This document shows positions 1 to 7,330 of a stretch of DNA of 63,156 bases, in pieces (position 1 is the stretch's first letter; each line of letters begins with the position of its first letter). Where the stretch lies: the NCBI GenBank assembly GCA_965653565.1, contig CBFHAI010000026.1, positions 1 to 63,156 of the forward strand. Direction: 5' to 3'. Origin of the DNA: JALCLA01 sp965653565 (GTDB lineage: Bacteria > Pseudomonadota > Gammaproteobacteria > Xanthomonadales > Xanthomonadaceae). The position numbers and the translations under genes were made by a program. Below the pieces are notes generated by a model, which saw only the letters and a list, made by a program, of their open reading frames with translations, ran no database searches and had not been told where the DNA came from.

Positions 1-1
1 C

Positions 2-277
2 GGAAAGGCCCGCAAGGAGGCTACCGAAGTTGAAATCGATGACACCTTGAAAGTGGCGTATTCCGAAAATTTATCAGCCACTTATGAGCTCGTATCGCGA
101 CTTTCCCCGGACAGTACTGGCACAAGCAAAGAAAGTGACTCGTCCCCCGCTGAGGGGACGAAACCGGCGAAGTCGCAACTTCAATCGCGAGGGAAGCGGA
201 ACATTTCAGTAGCGTCGAAAAGAGTCGCGAAAACCGAACGCTTCAAAGTCACTGGATTCCCGCCTGCGCGGGAATGA
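2..277 (+). CDS. Possible C-terminal end of a gene entering from the left; unrecognised
   Basis: One frame is open from the left edge to a TGA at 275-277, giving about 91 residues. Its third codon positions are much less GC-rich than those of the flanking genes, and the protein is rich in Ser, Lys and Glu with no motif I recognise. The last residues (GFPPARE) are only the translation of a palindromic intergenic repeat, which argues that the true gene, if any, ends earlier or that this is non-coding. It may be a foreign or decayed gene end. Confidence 0.2.
   Translation, partial: GKARKEATEVEIDDTLKVAYSENLSATYELVSRLSPDSTGTSKESDSSPAEGTKPAKSQLQSRGKRNISVASKRVAKTERFKVTGFPPARE
256..275. repeat. Palindromic repeat ATTCCCGC-CTGC-GCGGGAAT
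   Basis: Perfect 8-bp arms ATTCCCGC and GCGGGAAT enclose CTGC. A degraded relative (GATTCCCGCACCCGCGCGAA) lies near 332-351. Elements of this type are abundant between genes in Xanthomonadales genomes. The hairpin could end transcription from the left, but it has no T-tract. Confidence 0.6.
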
Positions 278-382
278 CGGCGTGTGCGGAGAGGTACAGC
301 ACATCGCGAAAAGCGAACCGATATCAAGCCAGCGGATTCCCGCACCCGCGCGAACGACGCAATCCAACAAATCGCAAAAAAC

Positions 383-940
383 TCAGGCGGCCGCAGACAA
401 CGAAACCGAAGCCATCTCCTGCTCCACCGTCACCGCCACCGCATGAATCACCGCAGCAACCCGCACCGCACTCTGCACACCCTGCGCGGACACGCCGTGC
501 TCGCGCAAAATCTTCTCGTGCGAATCGACGCAGCGGCTGCAGCCGTTGATCGCCGAAACCGCCAGCGATGCCAGCTCGAAGGCGTTCTTCTCGATGCCCG
601 GGTTCGCCATCACGTTCATGCGAAGCCCGGTGCGCAGGGTTTCGTATTCCTTGTTGGCGGCGTTATGGGTGAAGCGGTAGTAGATGTTGGTCATCGCCAT
701 CATCGCGGCGGCGGCTTTGGCGCCGGCGAGTTCGGCGGGCGAGAGTTTTTCGGCGGCGAAAGCGTGCGCTGCGGCCACGACCTGCGGGTTGCGCGAGGCG
801 ATCGCCGCGGCCAGCGCGACGGCGCGCAGTTGCAGGTCGGTGAGGCCCGGCGCGCCGGCTTCGCTCAGTACCGAGTCGAGGTTCAGGCGCAGATCCTTGG
901 CGTAATCGGGCAGTGCGGCCTTCAGATCGGAAAAGGTCAT
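383..940 (-). CDS. ahpD: Alkyl hydroperoxide reductase AhpD (carboxymuconolactone decarboxylase-like)
   Basis: A 185-residue protein of the AhpD family, which reduces oxidised AhpC in organisms lacking a dedicated AhpF. The diagnostic redox site is NGCSRCVDSHE at about residue 134-144: the CxxC pair plus the downstream His of the AhpD proton-relay motif. The all-helical, Ala-rich composition and the length agree with the 177-residue mycobacterial enzyme. The ATG at 940 has an AGAGGA ribosome site just upstream; a longer reading to 979 has no support. It lies downstream of ahpC in the same direction, but two terminator-like hairpins lie between, so expression is either by read-through or from its own promoter. 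Confidence 0.93.
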   Translation of the reverse strand: MTFSDLKAALPDYAKDLRLNLDSVLSEAGAPGLTDLQLRAVALAAAIASRNPQVVAAAHAFAAEKLSPAELAGAKAAAAMMAMTNIYYRFTHNAANKEYETLRTGLRMNVMANPGIEKNAFELASLAVSAINGCSRCVDSHEKILREHGVSAQGVQSAVRVAAVIHAVAVTVEQEMASVSLSAAA

Positions 941-990
941 GGCGAATCCTCTTTGCAGTGACGACCGTATCGACGACAACGATCGAACGA

Positions 991-1030
991 AAATAAAAAA
1001 CCGTGGCGCGGCGTGAGCGCACAGCCACGG
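991..1030 (-). terminator. Second hairpin terminator downstream of ahpC
   Basis: Arms CCGTGGC (1001-1007) and GCCACGG (1024-1030) are followed on the minus strand by TTTTTTATTT (1000-991). It lies between ahpC and ahpD and is the second of two tandem intrinsic terminators. Confidence 0.6.
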
Positions 1031-1034
1031 AAGG

Positions 1035-1074
1035 GGAAGAAAAACACAGCGGGGCCGGGGAGGTCCCCGCTGTG
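1035..1074 (-). terminator. Rho-independent terminator of ahpC
   Basis: Perfect arms CACAGCGGGG (1045-1054) and CCCCGCTGTG (1065-1074) form a strong stem. On the minus strand it is followed by GTTTTTCTTC. It lies about 110 bp after the ahpC stop. Confidence 0.75.
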
Positions 1075-1152
1075 GAACGCGTCCGGTACCGGAGAGAGGG
1101 TCGGCGCGGGCGGGAGTGGCGCCCGACGGACGCGTTTGCAGCTCTTATCTGT

Positions 1153-1182
1153 GGCGATTTTGAAAGCGGCGATTTTGAAAGC
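1153..1182. repeat. Two tandem copies of GGCGATTTTGAAAGC
   Basis: A 15-bp unit is repeated exactly at 1153-1167 and 1168-1182. The next bases begin a third unit (GGCGAT) that enters the ahpC stop codon. Overlapping this, TGAAAGCGGCG (1176-1186) and CGCCGCTTTCA (1191-1201) form a perfect 11-bp hairpin whose loop contains the ahpC stop. It probably arose by slippage copying of the ahpC 3' end. Confidence 0.7.
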
Positions 1183-1187
1183 GGCGA

Positions 1188-1727
1188 TTACGCCGCTTTC
1201 AGCACGTCGTCGCCCTGCTTCCAGTTGCACGGGCACAGCTCGTCGGTCTGCAGCGCGTCGAGTACGCGCAGCACTTCCTGCGGGCTGCGGCCGACCGACA
1301 GATCGGTCACGTAGACGAAACGGATGATGCCCTGCGGATCGACGATGAAGGTGGCGCGCTGGGCGACGCCTTCGTTCTTGTCGAGGATGCCGAGCGCGCC
1401 GGTGAGTTCGCGCTTGATGTCGGCCAGCATCGGGAACGGCAGCTGGTTGAGATCCTTGTGGTGCGTGCGCCAGGCGTGGTGCACGAATTCCGAATCGGTG
1501 GAACCGGTGAGCAGCTGCGCGTCGCGATCGAGGAACTGCTGGTTCGCCGCGGCGAAGCCGGCGATCTCGGTCGGGCACACGAAGGTGAAATCCTTCGGAT
1601 AGAAGAACACCACCAGCCACTTGCCGGCGTAGGTGTTGTTGTCGATATCGACGAACGCTTTCGCGAGGTCGGTCGAGACGGTGGCTTTCACCTTGAAATC
1701 GGGAAACTTGTCGCCAACGGTCAACAT
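1188..1727 (-). CDS. ahpC: Peroxiredoxin AhpC, mycobacterial-type
   Basis: A 179-residue 2-Cys peroxiredoxin that reduces hydrogen peroxide, organic peroxides and peroxynitrite. The peroxidatic Cys lies in FTFVCPTE (about residue 51). The C-terminal ELCPCNWKQGD carries the two extra cysteines spaced CxC that, in the Mycobacterium tuberculosis enzyme, pass electrons to AhpD. This fits the ahpD gene next door and the absence of ahpF. The gene is divergent from oxyR, with an OxyR-like site in the shared 141-bp gap, so peroxide induction is expected. Two terminator hairpins follow it. Confidence 0.96.
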   Translation of the reverse strand: MLTVGDKFPDFKVKATVSTDLAKAFVDIDNNTYAGKWLVVFFYPKDFTFVCPTEIAGFAAANQQFLDRDAQLLTGSTDSEFVHHAWRTHHKDLNQLPFPMLADIKRELTGALGILDKNEGVAQRATFIVDPQGIIRFVYVTDLSVGRSPQEVLRVLDALQTDELCPCNWKQGDDVLKAA

Positions 1728-1812
1728 GGTTCGCTCCTTGAAGTGGCAGGGGATTGCGGGCGGATGGTCACCCGACGGAGAGAATTGTGGCGACGCAGCA
1801 ACGATATCTCAA

Positions 1813-1849
1813 GTGAATTGTCACTATGGGTCTGATAGCCTGTAACTAT
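1813..1849. promoter_or_regulatory. Predicted OxyR tetramer-binding site between ahpC and oxyR
   Basis: The right half, ATAGCCTGTAACTAT (1835-1849), matches the OxyR motif ATAGNTNNNANCTAT with one mismatch. The left half, GTGAATTGTCACTAT (1813-1827), is a weaker dyad. Exactly 7 bp (GGGTCTG) separate them, as expected for two adjacent dimer contacts on one DNA face. The site ends 19 bp before the oxyR ATG and lies about 85 bp before the ahpC ATG, consistent with oxyR autoregulation and ahpC activation. Confidence 0.7.
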
Positions 1850-1868
1850 TACCGCCGGACCCACGTCG

Positions 1869-2822
1869 ATGAATATCCGCGACCTGCGCTACCTCGTTGC
1901 CCTCGCCGATCATCGCCACTTCGGCAAGGCGGCTGCGGCCAGTTTCGTCAGCCAGCCCACGCTTTCCACGCAGATCAAGAAGCTCGAGGACGAGCTCGAG
2001 GTCGCACTGGTCGAGCGGGCTCCGCGGCGCGTGATGCTCACGCCGGTCGGACGCGAGGTGGCGGACCGCGCGCGCCGCATCCTGAGCGAGGTCGACCAGT
2101 TGAAGGAAGTCGCGCGCCGCACGCGCGATCCGGAAGCGGGCACCGTGCGGCTCGGATTGTTCCCGACACTGGGGCCGTATCTGCTGCCGCACGTCATTCC
2201 GAAATTGCGTGCGCGTTTTCCGCGATTGGAACTGCTGCTGGTCGAAGAGAAAACCGAAATCATCCTGCGCCAGTTGCGCGAGGGACGGCTCGATGCCGGC
2301 ATCCTCGCGCTGCCGCTGCACGACGATCAATTGCACGAGGAATTCCTGTTCGAGGAACCTTTCCTGCTCGCGGTGCCCGAATCGCATCCGTATGCGAAGC
2401 GCGAGTCGATCCTGATGAAGGATCTCGCGCACGAAAGCCTGCTGCTGCTCGAAGACGGCCACTGCCTGCGCGATCAGGCGCTCGACGTGTGCCAGCTGTC
2501 GGGCGCCGGCGAGAGGACCGGTTTCCGCGCCACCAGCCTCGAAACGCTGCGGCAGATGGTGGCCGCCAATGTCGGCATCACGCTGCTGCCATCGCTCGCG
2601 GTGCAGCCGCCGGTGCCGCGCTCGGAGAACATCCATCTGCTGCGCTTCCGCGATTCGAGTCCGAGCCGGCAGATCGCGATGGTGTGGCGCAGGAGTTCGG
2701 CGATGGGCGCGTTCATGGGACAACTGGCGACGGTGTTCAAGTCGTTGCCCAAGGAGTTGTTTGAGGCGCCTGCCGGTATGGGGTTGGTGAAGAAGAAGGC
2801 TGTCAAGCGGGCGAAGGGTTAG
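1869..2822 (+). CDS. oxyR: Hydrogen peroxide-sensing regulator OxyR (LysR family)
   Basis: A 317-residue LysR-type regulator with an N-terminal winged helix-turn-helix (residues 1-60; FGKAAAASFVSQPTLSTQIK) and a periplasmic-binding-protein-like sensor domain. The two redox cysteines that form the activating disulfide are in DGHCLRDQALDVC near residue 198-210, spaced as Cys199 and Cys208 of E. coli OxyR. The Lys/Ala-rich tail extends about 12 residues beyond the E. coli protein. It is divergent from ahpC, its expected target. Confidence 0.96.
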   Translation: MNIRDLRYLVALADHRHFGKAAAASFVSQPTLSTQIKKLEDELEVALVERAPRRVMLTPVGREVADRARRILSEVDQLKEVARRTRDPEAGTVRLGLFPTLGPYLLPHVIPKLRARFPRLELLLVEEKTEIILRQLREGRLDAGILALPLHDDQLHEEFLFEEPFLLAVPESHPYAKRESILMKDLAHESLLLLEDGHCLRDQALDVCQLSGAGERTGFRATSLETLRQMVAANVGITLLPSLAVQPPVPRSENIHLLRFRDSSPSRQIAMVWRRSSAMGAFMGQLATVFKSLPKELFEAPAGMGLVKKKAVKRAKG

Positions 2823-2934
2823 GGAATCGGGAATCGGAAGTCGGGAGAACAGCGCGCACGGCTAGCGGGCTTTATTCCCGATTCCCGATTCCCGACTCCC
2901 CGCCGTGAGAGCGGGAATCGGGAGTCGGGAAAAG
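2822..2934. repeat. Intergenic GGGAATCGGGAATCGG repeat array with inverted copies
   Basis: Direct copies of GGGAATCGG/AGTCGGGA occur just after oxyR (2822-2846). Inverted copies (ATTCCCGATTCCCGATTCCC, 2874-2893) follow, then another direct copy (GCGGGAATCGGGAGTCGGGA, 2911-2930). The arms can fold into a large hairpin and the G-rich strand has several GGG runs. Nothing else is visible between oxyR and rubrerythrin (2823-3113). Confidence 0.65.
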
Positions 2935-3113
2935 AGCCACGCTCGCAGCTCGCCGGCCCATCGAAATTGCTGTCCCGCAGCATTCAACGCCCCTATCGAA
3001 TGCATCGGAATCATCGATTTCCTCTCGAGGCCGCTGCGGCGTAATCTCACGCTCGCCGGGGCCGCGCTCGCTCGCGGCCTTCGTTCGCTCCAGCAACCGC
3101 CAGAGGTGACGCC

Positions 3114-3533
3114 ATGAGTCTCAAGGGTTCCCGCACGGAAGAAAATCTGAAGGCCGCCTTCGCCGGCGAATCGCAGGCCAATCGCCGCTATCTGTACTTC
3201 GCGCAGAAGGCCGACGTCGAAGGCTACAACGATGTCGCCGCGGTGTTCCGCAGCACCGCCGAAGGTGAAACCGGCCATGCCCACGGGCATCTGGAATATC
3301 TCGAAACCTGCGGCGATCCGGCCACCGGATTGCCGTTCGGCGACACCGCCAACAATCTGAAATCGGCGATCGCCGGCGAGACGCACGAATACTCCGACAT
3401 GTATCCGGGCATGGCGAAGGCCGCGCGCGAGGAAGGCTTCGACGAGATCGCCGACTGGTTCGAAACCCTGGCCAAAGCCGAGCGTTCGCACGCCAACCGC
3501 TTCACCAAGGCGCTCAACGAACTGGCGGCGTGA
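3114..3533 (+). CDS. Rubrerythrin, short form without rubredoxin domain
   Basis: A 139-residue ferritin-like four-helix protein with a non-heme di-iron site, used to reduce hydrogen peroxide. Iron-ligand segments are visible as AFAGESQANRRY, EGETGHAHGH, GETHEYSDMYP and KAERSHANRF. The usual C-terminal CxxC rubredoxin domain is absent, so electrons must come from another protein. An AGAGGTGACGCC ribosome site precedes the ATG. The Fe-S oxidoreductase and DUF3501 genes that follow are plausible redox partners. Confidence 0.9.
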   Translation: MSLKGSRTEENLKAAFAGESQANRRYLYFAQKADVEGYNDVAAVFRSTAEGETGHAHGHLEYLETCGDPATGLPFGDTANNLKSAIAGETHEYSDMYPGMAKAAREEGFDEIADWFETLAKAERSHANRFTKALNELAA

Positions 3534-3647
3534 TGCGCGGCCGGCGGAGCCCGTCTTCGCCGGCCTGCTTTGCTTGACCGGAGCGCAGGTGCGGCGCGCA
3601 TTGCACGCCTGCCGGCGCGGCATCGTTGCGGCGTAGTCGGAACTCCC

Positions 3648-5030
3648 ATGACCGAAGAACGTGTAGCAGCCGCAGGCTTGCGCGATGCGGGCCCGCGCGA
3701 AGGCAGCCTGCAGGCGCCGACGCGCCATCCGCTCGATTGGTTGAATCCGCAGTTCTTCGACCAGGCCGCGCTCGATCACGAACTCGAGCGCGTGTTCGAC
3801 CTGTGTCACGGCTGCCGGCGCTGCGTCAGCCTGTGCCAGGCGTTTCCGACCCTGTTCGACCTGGTCGACAATTCGAGCACGATGGAAGTCGACGGCGTCG
3901 CCAAGGCCGACTACGCCAAGGTGGTCGAACAGTGTTACCTGTGCGACCTGTGCTATCAGACCAAGTGCCCGTACATCCCGCCGCATCCGTGGAATATCGA
4001 TTTCCCGCACGTGATGCTGCGCGCCAAGGCGGTGAAGTTCAAACGCGACGGCGCGCCCGCGGCAGCGAAACTGTTGTCGAACACGCGCACGGTCGGCAAG
4101 CTCGCGTCGATTCCGGTCGTGGTGGAAGCCGTCAACTGGGGCAACCGCAACGCGGCGGCGCGCAAGATGATGGAGAAGACGCTCGGCGTGCACCACGAAG
4201 CGCGCGTGCCGCCGTATCACAGCCGCACCGCCGACAAACGCATCGAGCGCGACGACGACGGCGCCAACGCCGTCGTCGCCGGCCCCACGCGCGGCAAGGT
4301 TGCCGTGTTCGTCACCTGCTACGGCCGCTACAACCAGCCGCAGATGGTGGAAGACCTGGTCGCGGTGTACCGCCACAACGGCATCGCGATGAAGCTGATC
4401 CGCAAGAATCAGTGCTGCGGCATGCCGAAACTCGAACTCGGCGATTTCGACAGCGTCGACAAATACAAGCGCGAGAATCTGCCGGTTTTGATCGCCGCGG
4501 TGCGCGACGGCTGGGATCTGGTCGCGCCGATTCCGTCGTGCGTGCTGATGTTCAAGCAGGAACTGCCGCTGATGTATCCGGACGACACCGACGTGCAGGC
4601 GGTGAAGCGCGCGATCTTCGACCCGTTCGAGTATCTGATGCACCGCCATACCGCGGGTTTGTTCAACACGCAATTCCGCAACGAACTCGGCAAGGTAGCG
4701 TGGCAGGCCGCCTGCCATCAGCGCGTGCAGAACATCGGCCCGAAAACCAAACAGGTGCTCGACCTGGTGCCCGGCACCGAAGTGGTGGCGATCGAGCGCT
4801 GTTCGGGCCACGACGGCACCTATGGCGTGAAAAAAGATACCTACGCTTTCGCGCGCAAGATCGCCAAGCCGGTCGAAAGCCGCGTGAAACAGGCGACGCC
4901 GCAGCATTTCACCAGCGACTGCGTGATGGCCGGTTCGCATATCGCGCACGGGCTCGAAGACCCGGCCACCGGCAGCAACTACAACGCCGAACACCCGGTG
5001 TCGCTGCTGCGCCTGGCCTACGGCATTTGA
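3648..5030 (+). CDS. Fe-S oxidoreductase with heterodisulfide reductase/GlpC-like domains
   Basis: About 460 residues. An N-terminal di-cluster ferredoxin domain has CHGCRRCVSLCQ and CYLCDLCYQTKCP, ligands for two [4Fe-4S] clusters. Two cysteine-rich CCG-type domains follow, as in HdrD or GlpC: CCGMPKLELGDF in the first and the degenerate CSGHDGTYGVKK in the second. It is probably cytoplasmic and probably relays electrons. It lies between rubrerythrin and a DUF3501 gene, an association I recall from other proteobacteria, which suggests it reduces rubrerythrin (inference). I took the ATG at 3648 because upstream codons (from 3570) look non-coding. Confidence 0.85.
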   Translation: MTEERVAAAGLRDAGPREGSLQAPTRHPLDWLNPQFFDQAALDHELERVFDLCHGCRRCVSLCQAFPTLFDLVDNSSTMEVDGVAKADYAKVVEQCYLCDLCYQTKCPYIPPHPWNIDFPHVMLRAKAVKFKRDGAPAAAKLLSNTRTVGKLASIPVVVEAVNWGNRNAAARKMMEKTLGVHHEARVPPYHSRTADKRIERDDDGANAVVAGPTRGKVAVFVTCYGRYNQPQMVEDLVAVYRHNGIAMKLIRKNQCCGMPKLELGDFDSVDKYKRENLPVLIAAVRDGWDLVAPIPSCVLMFKQELPLMYPDDTDVQAVKRAIFDPFEYLMHRHTAGLFNTQFRNELGKVAWQAACHQRVQNIGPKTKQVLDLVPGTEVVAIERCSGHDGTYGVKKDTYAFARKIAKPVESRVKQATPQHFTSDCVMAGSHIAHGLEDPATGSNYNAEHPVSLLRLAYGI

Positions 5031-5131
5031 ACGACGACGACGGCCCCGACGAGGCGAACCCGACCGGCGCGCTGCGTTTGCGTCGCCATCTTCGCCTCGT
5101 ACACTCGCAGGATCTCCACCGGACCCGCCGC

Positions 5132-5716
5132 ATGGAAAAGCTGAAACGCAGCGATCTGTTCTCGCTCGAAACCTACGCCGCCGAACGCGCCGCCTTCCGC
5201 ACGCGCGTGATCGCGCACAAGAAGGCGCGCAAGGTGCACTTGGGCGATCACGTCACGCTGCTGTTCGAGGATCGCCTGACGGTGCAATACCAGATCCAGG
5301 AAATGCTGCGTATCGAGCGCCTGTTCGAAGCGCAGGCGATCCAGGACGAACTCGACGCCTACAACCCGCTGATCCCCGACGGCGGCAACCTGAAAGCGAC
5401 GATGCTGATCGAATTCCCCGACGCCGACGAACGCAAACAGCAACTGGCGGCACTGGGCGGCATCGAACACCGCGTGTTCGCCGAAGTCGCCGGACAGCAG
5501 CGTATTCTGGCGATCGCCGACGAAGACCTCGACCGCAGCGACGCCGACAAGACCTCCGCGGTGCACTTCCTGCGCTTCGAATTCTCCCCGGCGGCGATCC
5601 TCGCCCTGCGCGGCGGCGCGGCCCTGGCCGTCGGCATCGACGACCCGCGCCTGCCGGAACGGGTCGAACTCGACGATGCGATGCGGGTGGCGCTGGTGGT
5701 GGATTTCGGGGGGTGA
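5132..5716 (+). CDS. DUF3501 family protein
   Basis: A 194-residue soluble protein starting MEKLKRSDLFSLETYAAER, typical of the DUF3501 family. The family is usually found beside a rubrerythrin and an HdrD/GlpC-like Fe-S protein, as here. No catalytic motif or metal-binding cysteine is present, so it is likely an accessory or assembly factor for the peroxide-reducing module (inference). The ATG was chosen from the family N-terminus; the frame is open further upstream but only as an overlap with the Fe-S gene. Confidence 0.85.
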   Translation: MEKLKRSDLFSLETYAAERAAFRTRVIAHKKARKVHLGDHVTLLFEDRLTVQYQIQEMLRIERLFEAQAIQDELDAYNPLIPDGGNLKATMLIEFPDADERKQQLAALGGIEHRVFAEVAGQQRILAIADEDLDRSDADKTSAVHFLRFEFSPAAILALRGGAALAVGIDDPRLPERVELDDAMRVALVVDFGG

Positions 5717-6022
5717 GAAGCGGGACGCAAAGGACGCAAAGGGAAGAGAAAGGACGCAAAGAAAGATTAGAGAAAGTAGAAGCTCGAATTCCTTATCGCT
5801 CTTCTTCGCGTCCTTTCTGCTTTTCCTTCGCGACCTTCGCGTCCTTCTCTGCCTTGCTTCGGCTGATCGGAGGTCAAGAGCGGGACACGAAGGTCGCGAA
5901 GATTTAGAAGAAAGGACACGAAGAAAAGCCAAACAAGGAAAGAAGGAATAAATTCATAAATTCCCTAACTTTCTCTTTTTTCCTTTCTCTTGCCTTTGCG
6001 TCCTTTGCGTCCCGCTCGGGCT
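5717..6022. repeat. Gene-free stretch built of nested inverted repeats of GGACGCAAAG type
   Basis: The segment is bounded by a perfect 23-bp inverted repeat (5720-5742 and 5993-6015; unit GGACGCAAAGGACGCAAAGG). Inside are related imperfect copies, including GCGTCCTTTCTGC and CCTTCGCGACCTTCGCGTCC (about 5809-5848) facing GGACACGAAGGTCGCGAAGA (5883-5902) and AGAAAGGACACGAAGAAAAG (5910-5929). It separates convergent genes and may stop transcription from both sides. No protein gene is supported. Confidence 0.7.
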
Positions 6023-6541
6023 CTAAACGGTCAACACCGCATGCAGCGGCACCTTCGCATCCCAGTGCGTGCGACCCGCGAGCATTGCGATCTCGACGAG
6101 CACCGAGGCGCCCAGCAGTTCTGCGCCTGAGCGTTCGATCAGGCGGCGGGCGGCAGCCAGCGTGCCGCCGGTGGCGAGCACGTCGTCGATCAACACGACG
6201 CGCGCTTCCGGAGCGAGCGCGTCGACATGCATATGCAGGCTTTCTTCCGCGACGTCGAGCGCATAGTTTTCGCTCAGCAGCGCGCCCGGCAACTTCCCGG
6301 GTTTGCGCAGCGGCACGAAACCGGCGCCCAGTTCGCGCGCCAGTACCGCTCCAAGAATGAAACCGCGCGCCTCGATGCCGCAGACCTGATCGATCGCGCG
6401 GCCTCGCCAAGGCTCGGCCAGCGCATCGATCGCGGCGGCGAACGCTTCGGCGTCGGCCAGCAGCGGTGTCAGATCCTTGAACAGCATGCCCTTTTGCGGA
6501 AAATCGGGCACATCGCGGATACGTTCTGCAATCAGGTCCAT
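6023..6541 (-). CDS. apt: Adenine phosphoribosyltransferase
   Basis: A 172-residue type I phosphoribosyltransferase that converts adenine and PRPP to AMP (purine salvage). The PRPP-binding signature is VVLIDDVLATGGTL (about residues 119-132). The N-terminus (FPQKGMLFKDLTPLL) and the GIEARGF segment are characteristic of Apt. The ATG at 6541 is preceded by GGAGG at proper spacing; the longer reading is unsupported. It lies 28 bp after the GST-like gene, probably in one operon. Confidence 0.95.
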   Translation of the reverse strand: MDLIAERIRDVPDFPQKGMLFKDLTPLLADAEAFAAAIDALAEPWRGRAIDQVCGIEARGFILGAVLARELGAGFVPLRKPGKLPGALLSENYALDVAEESLHMHVDALAPEARVVLIDDVLATGGTLAAARRLIERSGAELLGASVLVEIAMLAGRTHWDAKVPLHAVLTV

Positions 6542-6569
6542 GCAAGCCTCCGGCGGGCGGCCCGAAAAA

Positions 6570-7238
6570 TCATTTCGCGCCCAACGATTCGTACTTCGGC
6601 AGATGCTCGGCCTCGCTGTGCGCGGCCGCATCCCATTCGCGGAAGGCGCGCGTACCGAGCAGCGCGTCGCGATAGGCTGCGCTCACCGCATCGAGTTCGA
6701 CGCCGTAGCCGCGCAAGCGCACCGCCACCGGCGCGAACATCGCATCGACCAGGCCGAACTGGCCGCAGAGGAAATCGCCGCCGGCGGAATATTTCGCGCG
6801 CAGATCGCGCCACAGCTGCTGCACGCGATCGATATCGCATTGCGCGTCGGCGTCCCAGCGATAGTCGTTCGGGCGGCGCCGGCAATTCATCGGCAATTGG
6901 TTGCGCAGCGCGGCGAAGCCCGAATGCATTTCGGCAGCGGCGCTGCGTGCGTGAGCGCGGGCACGGCGATCCGTCGGCCAGCCGCGGCGGTCGAGGAAAT
7001 GTTCGTTGACGTATTCGTTGATCGCCAGCGAATCCCACACGATCAGGCCATCGTGATGCAGCACCGGCACGCGGCCGGTGGGCGACCAGCGGCCGATGCC
7101 GCTGCGGAATTCCGGTGTATCGAGCGGCAGCCGCACTTCTTCGAACGGCACTTCGAAATGGCGCAGGAAAATCCACGGCCGCAGCGACCACGACGAGTAG
7201 TTCTTGTTGCCGATGACCAGGGTGAGCGCGTTCGACAT
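6570..7238 (-). CDS. Glutathione S-transferase family protein
   Basis: A 222-residue protein with a thioredoxin-like N-terminal domain (LVIGNKNYSSWSLRPW..., Ser-rich active-site loop; GRVPVLHHDGLIVWDSLAI, the glutathione-binding cis-Pro and DS segment) and a helical C-terminal domain. The NKNYSSWS start is typical of a proteobacterial GST subgroup of unknown substrate. It is probably cotranscribed with apt. Confidence 0.85.
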   Translation of the reverse strand: MSNALTLVIGNKNYSSWSLRPWIFLRHFEVPFEEVRLPLDTPEFRSGIGRWSPTGRVPVLHHDGLIVWDSLAINEYVNEHFLDRRGWPTDRRARAHARSAAAEMHSGFAALRNQLPMNCRRRPNDYRWDADAQCDIDRVQQLWRDLRAKYSAGGDFLCGQFGLVDAMFAPVAVRLRGYGVELDAVSAAYRDALLGTRAFREWDAAAHSEAEHLPKYESLGAK

Positions 7239-7330
7239 GAGTGGGCCGCCTTACGGAACAGGCGAGCATGGTCGCGGATGGCGTGCAGCGGCTCAAGTGC
7301 CGCGTATGCGGCCCGCGGCGATCGCGATTC

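Noticed and set aside
284..961. 225-residue plus-strand frame opposite ahpD
   Set aside because: It is the antisense of a clear AhpD gene with no ribosome site and a His/Arg-rich composition typical of shadows in GC-rich DNA.
2862..4994. 710-residue minus-strand frame
   Set aside because: Antisense of rubrerythrin and the Fe-S gene, whose protein motifs are unmistakable on the other strand.
3626..5716. 696-residue frame covering the Fe-S oxidoreductase and DUF3501
   Set aside because: Its first two thirds are an out-of-frame Arg-rich reading of the Fe-S gene; only the last 194 residues (from 5132) are a real protein.
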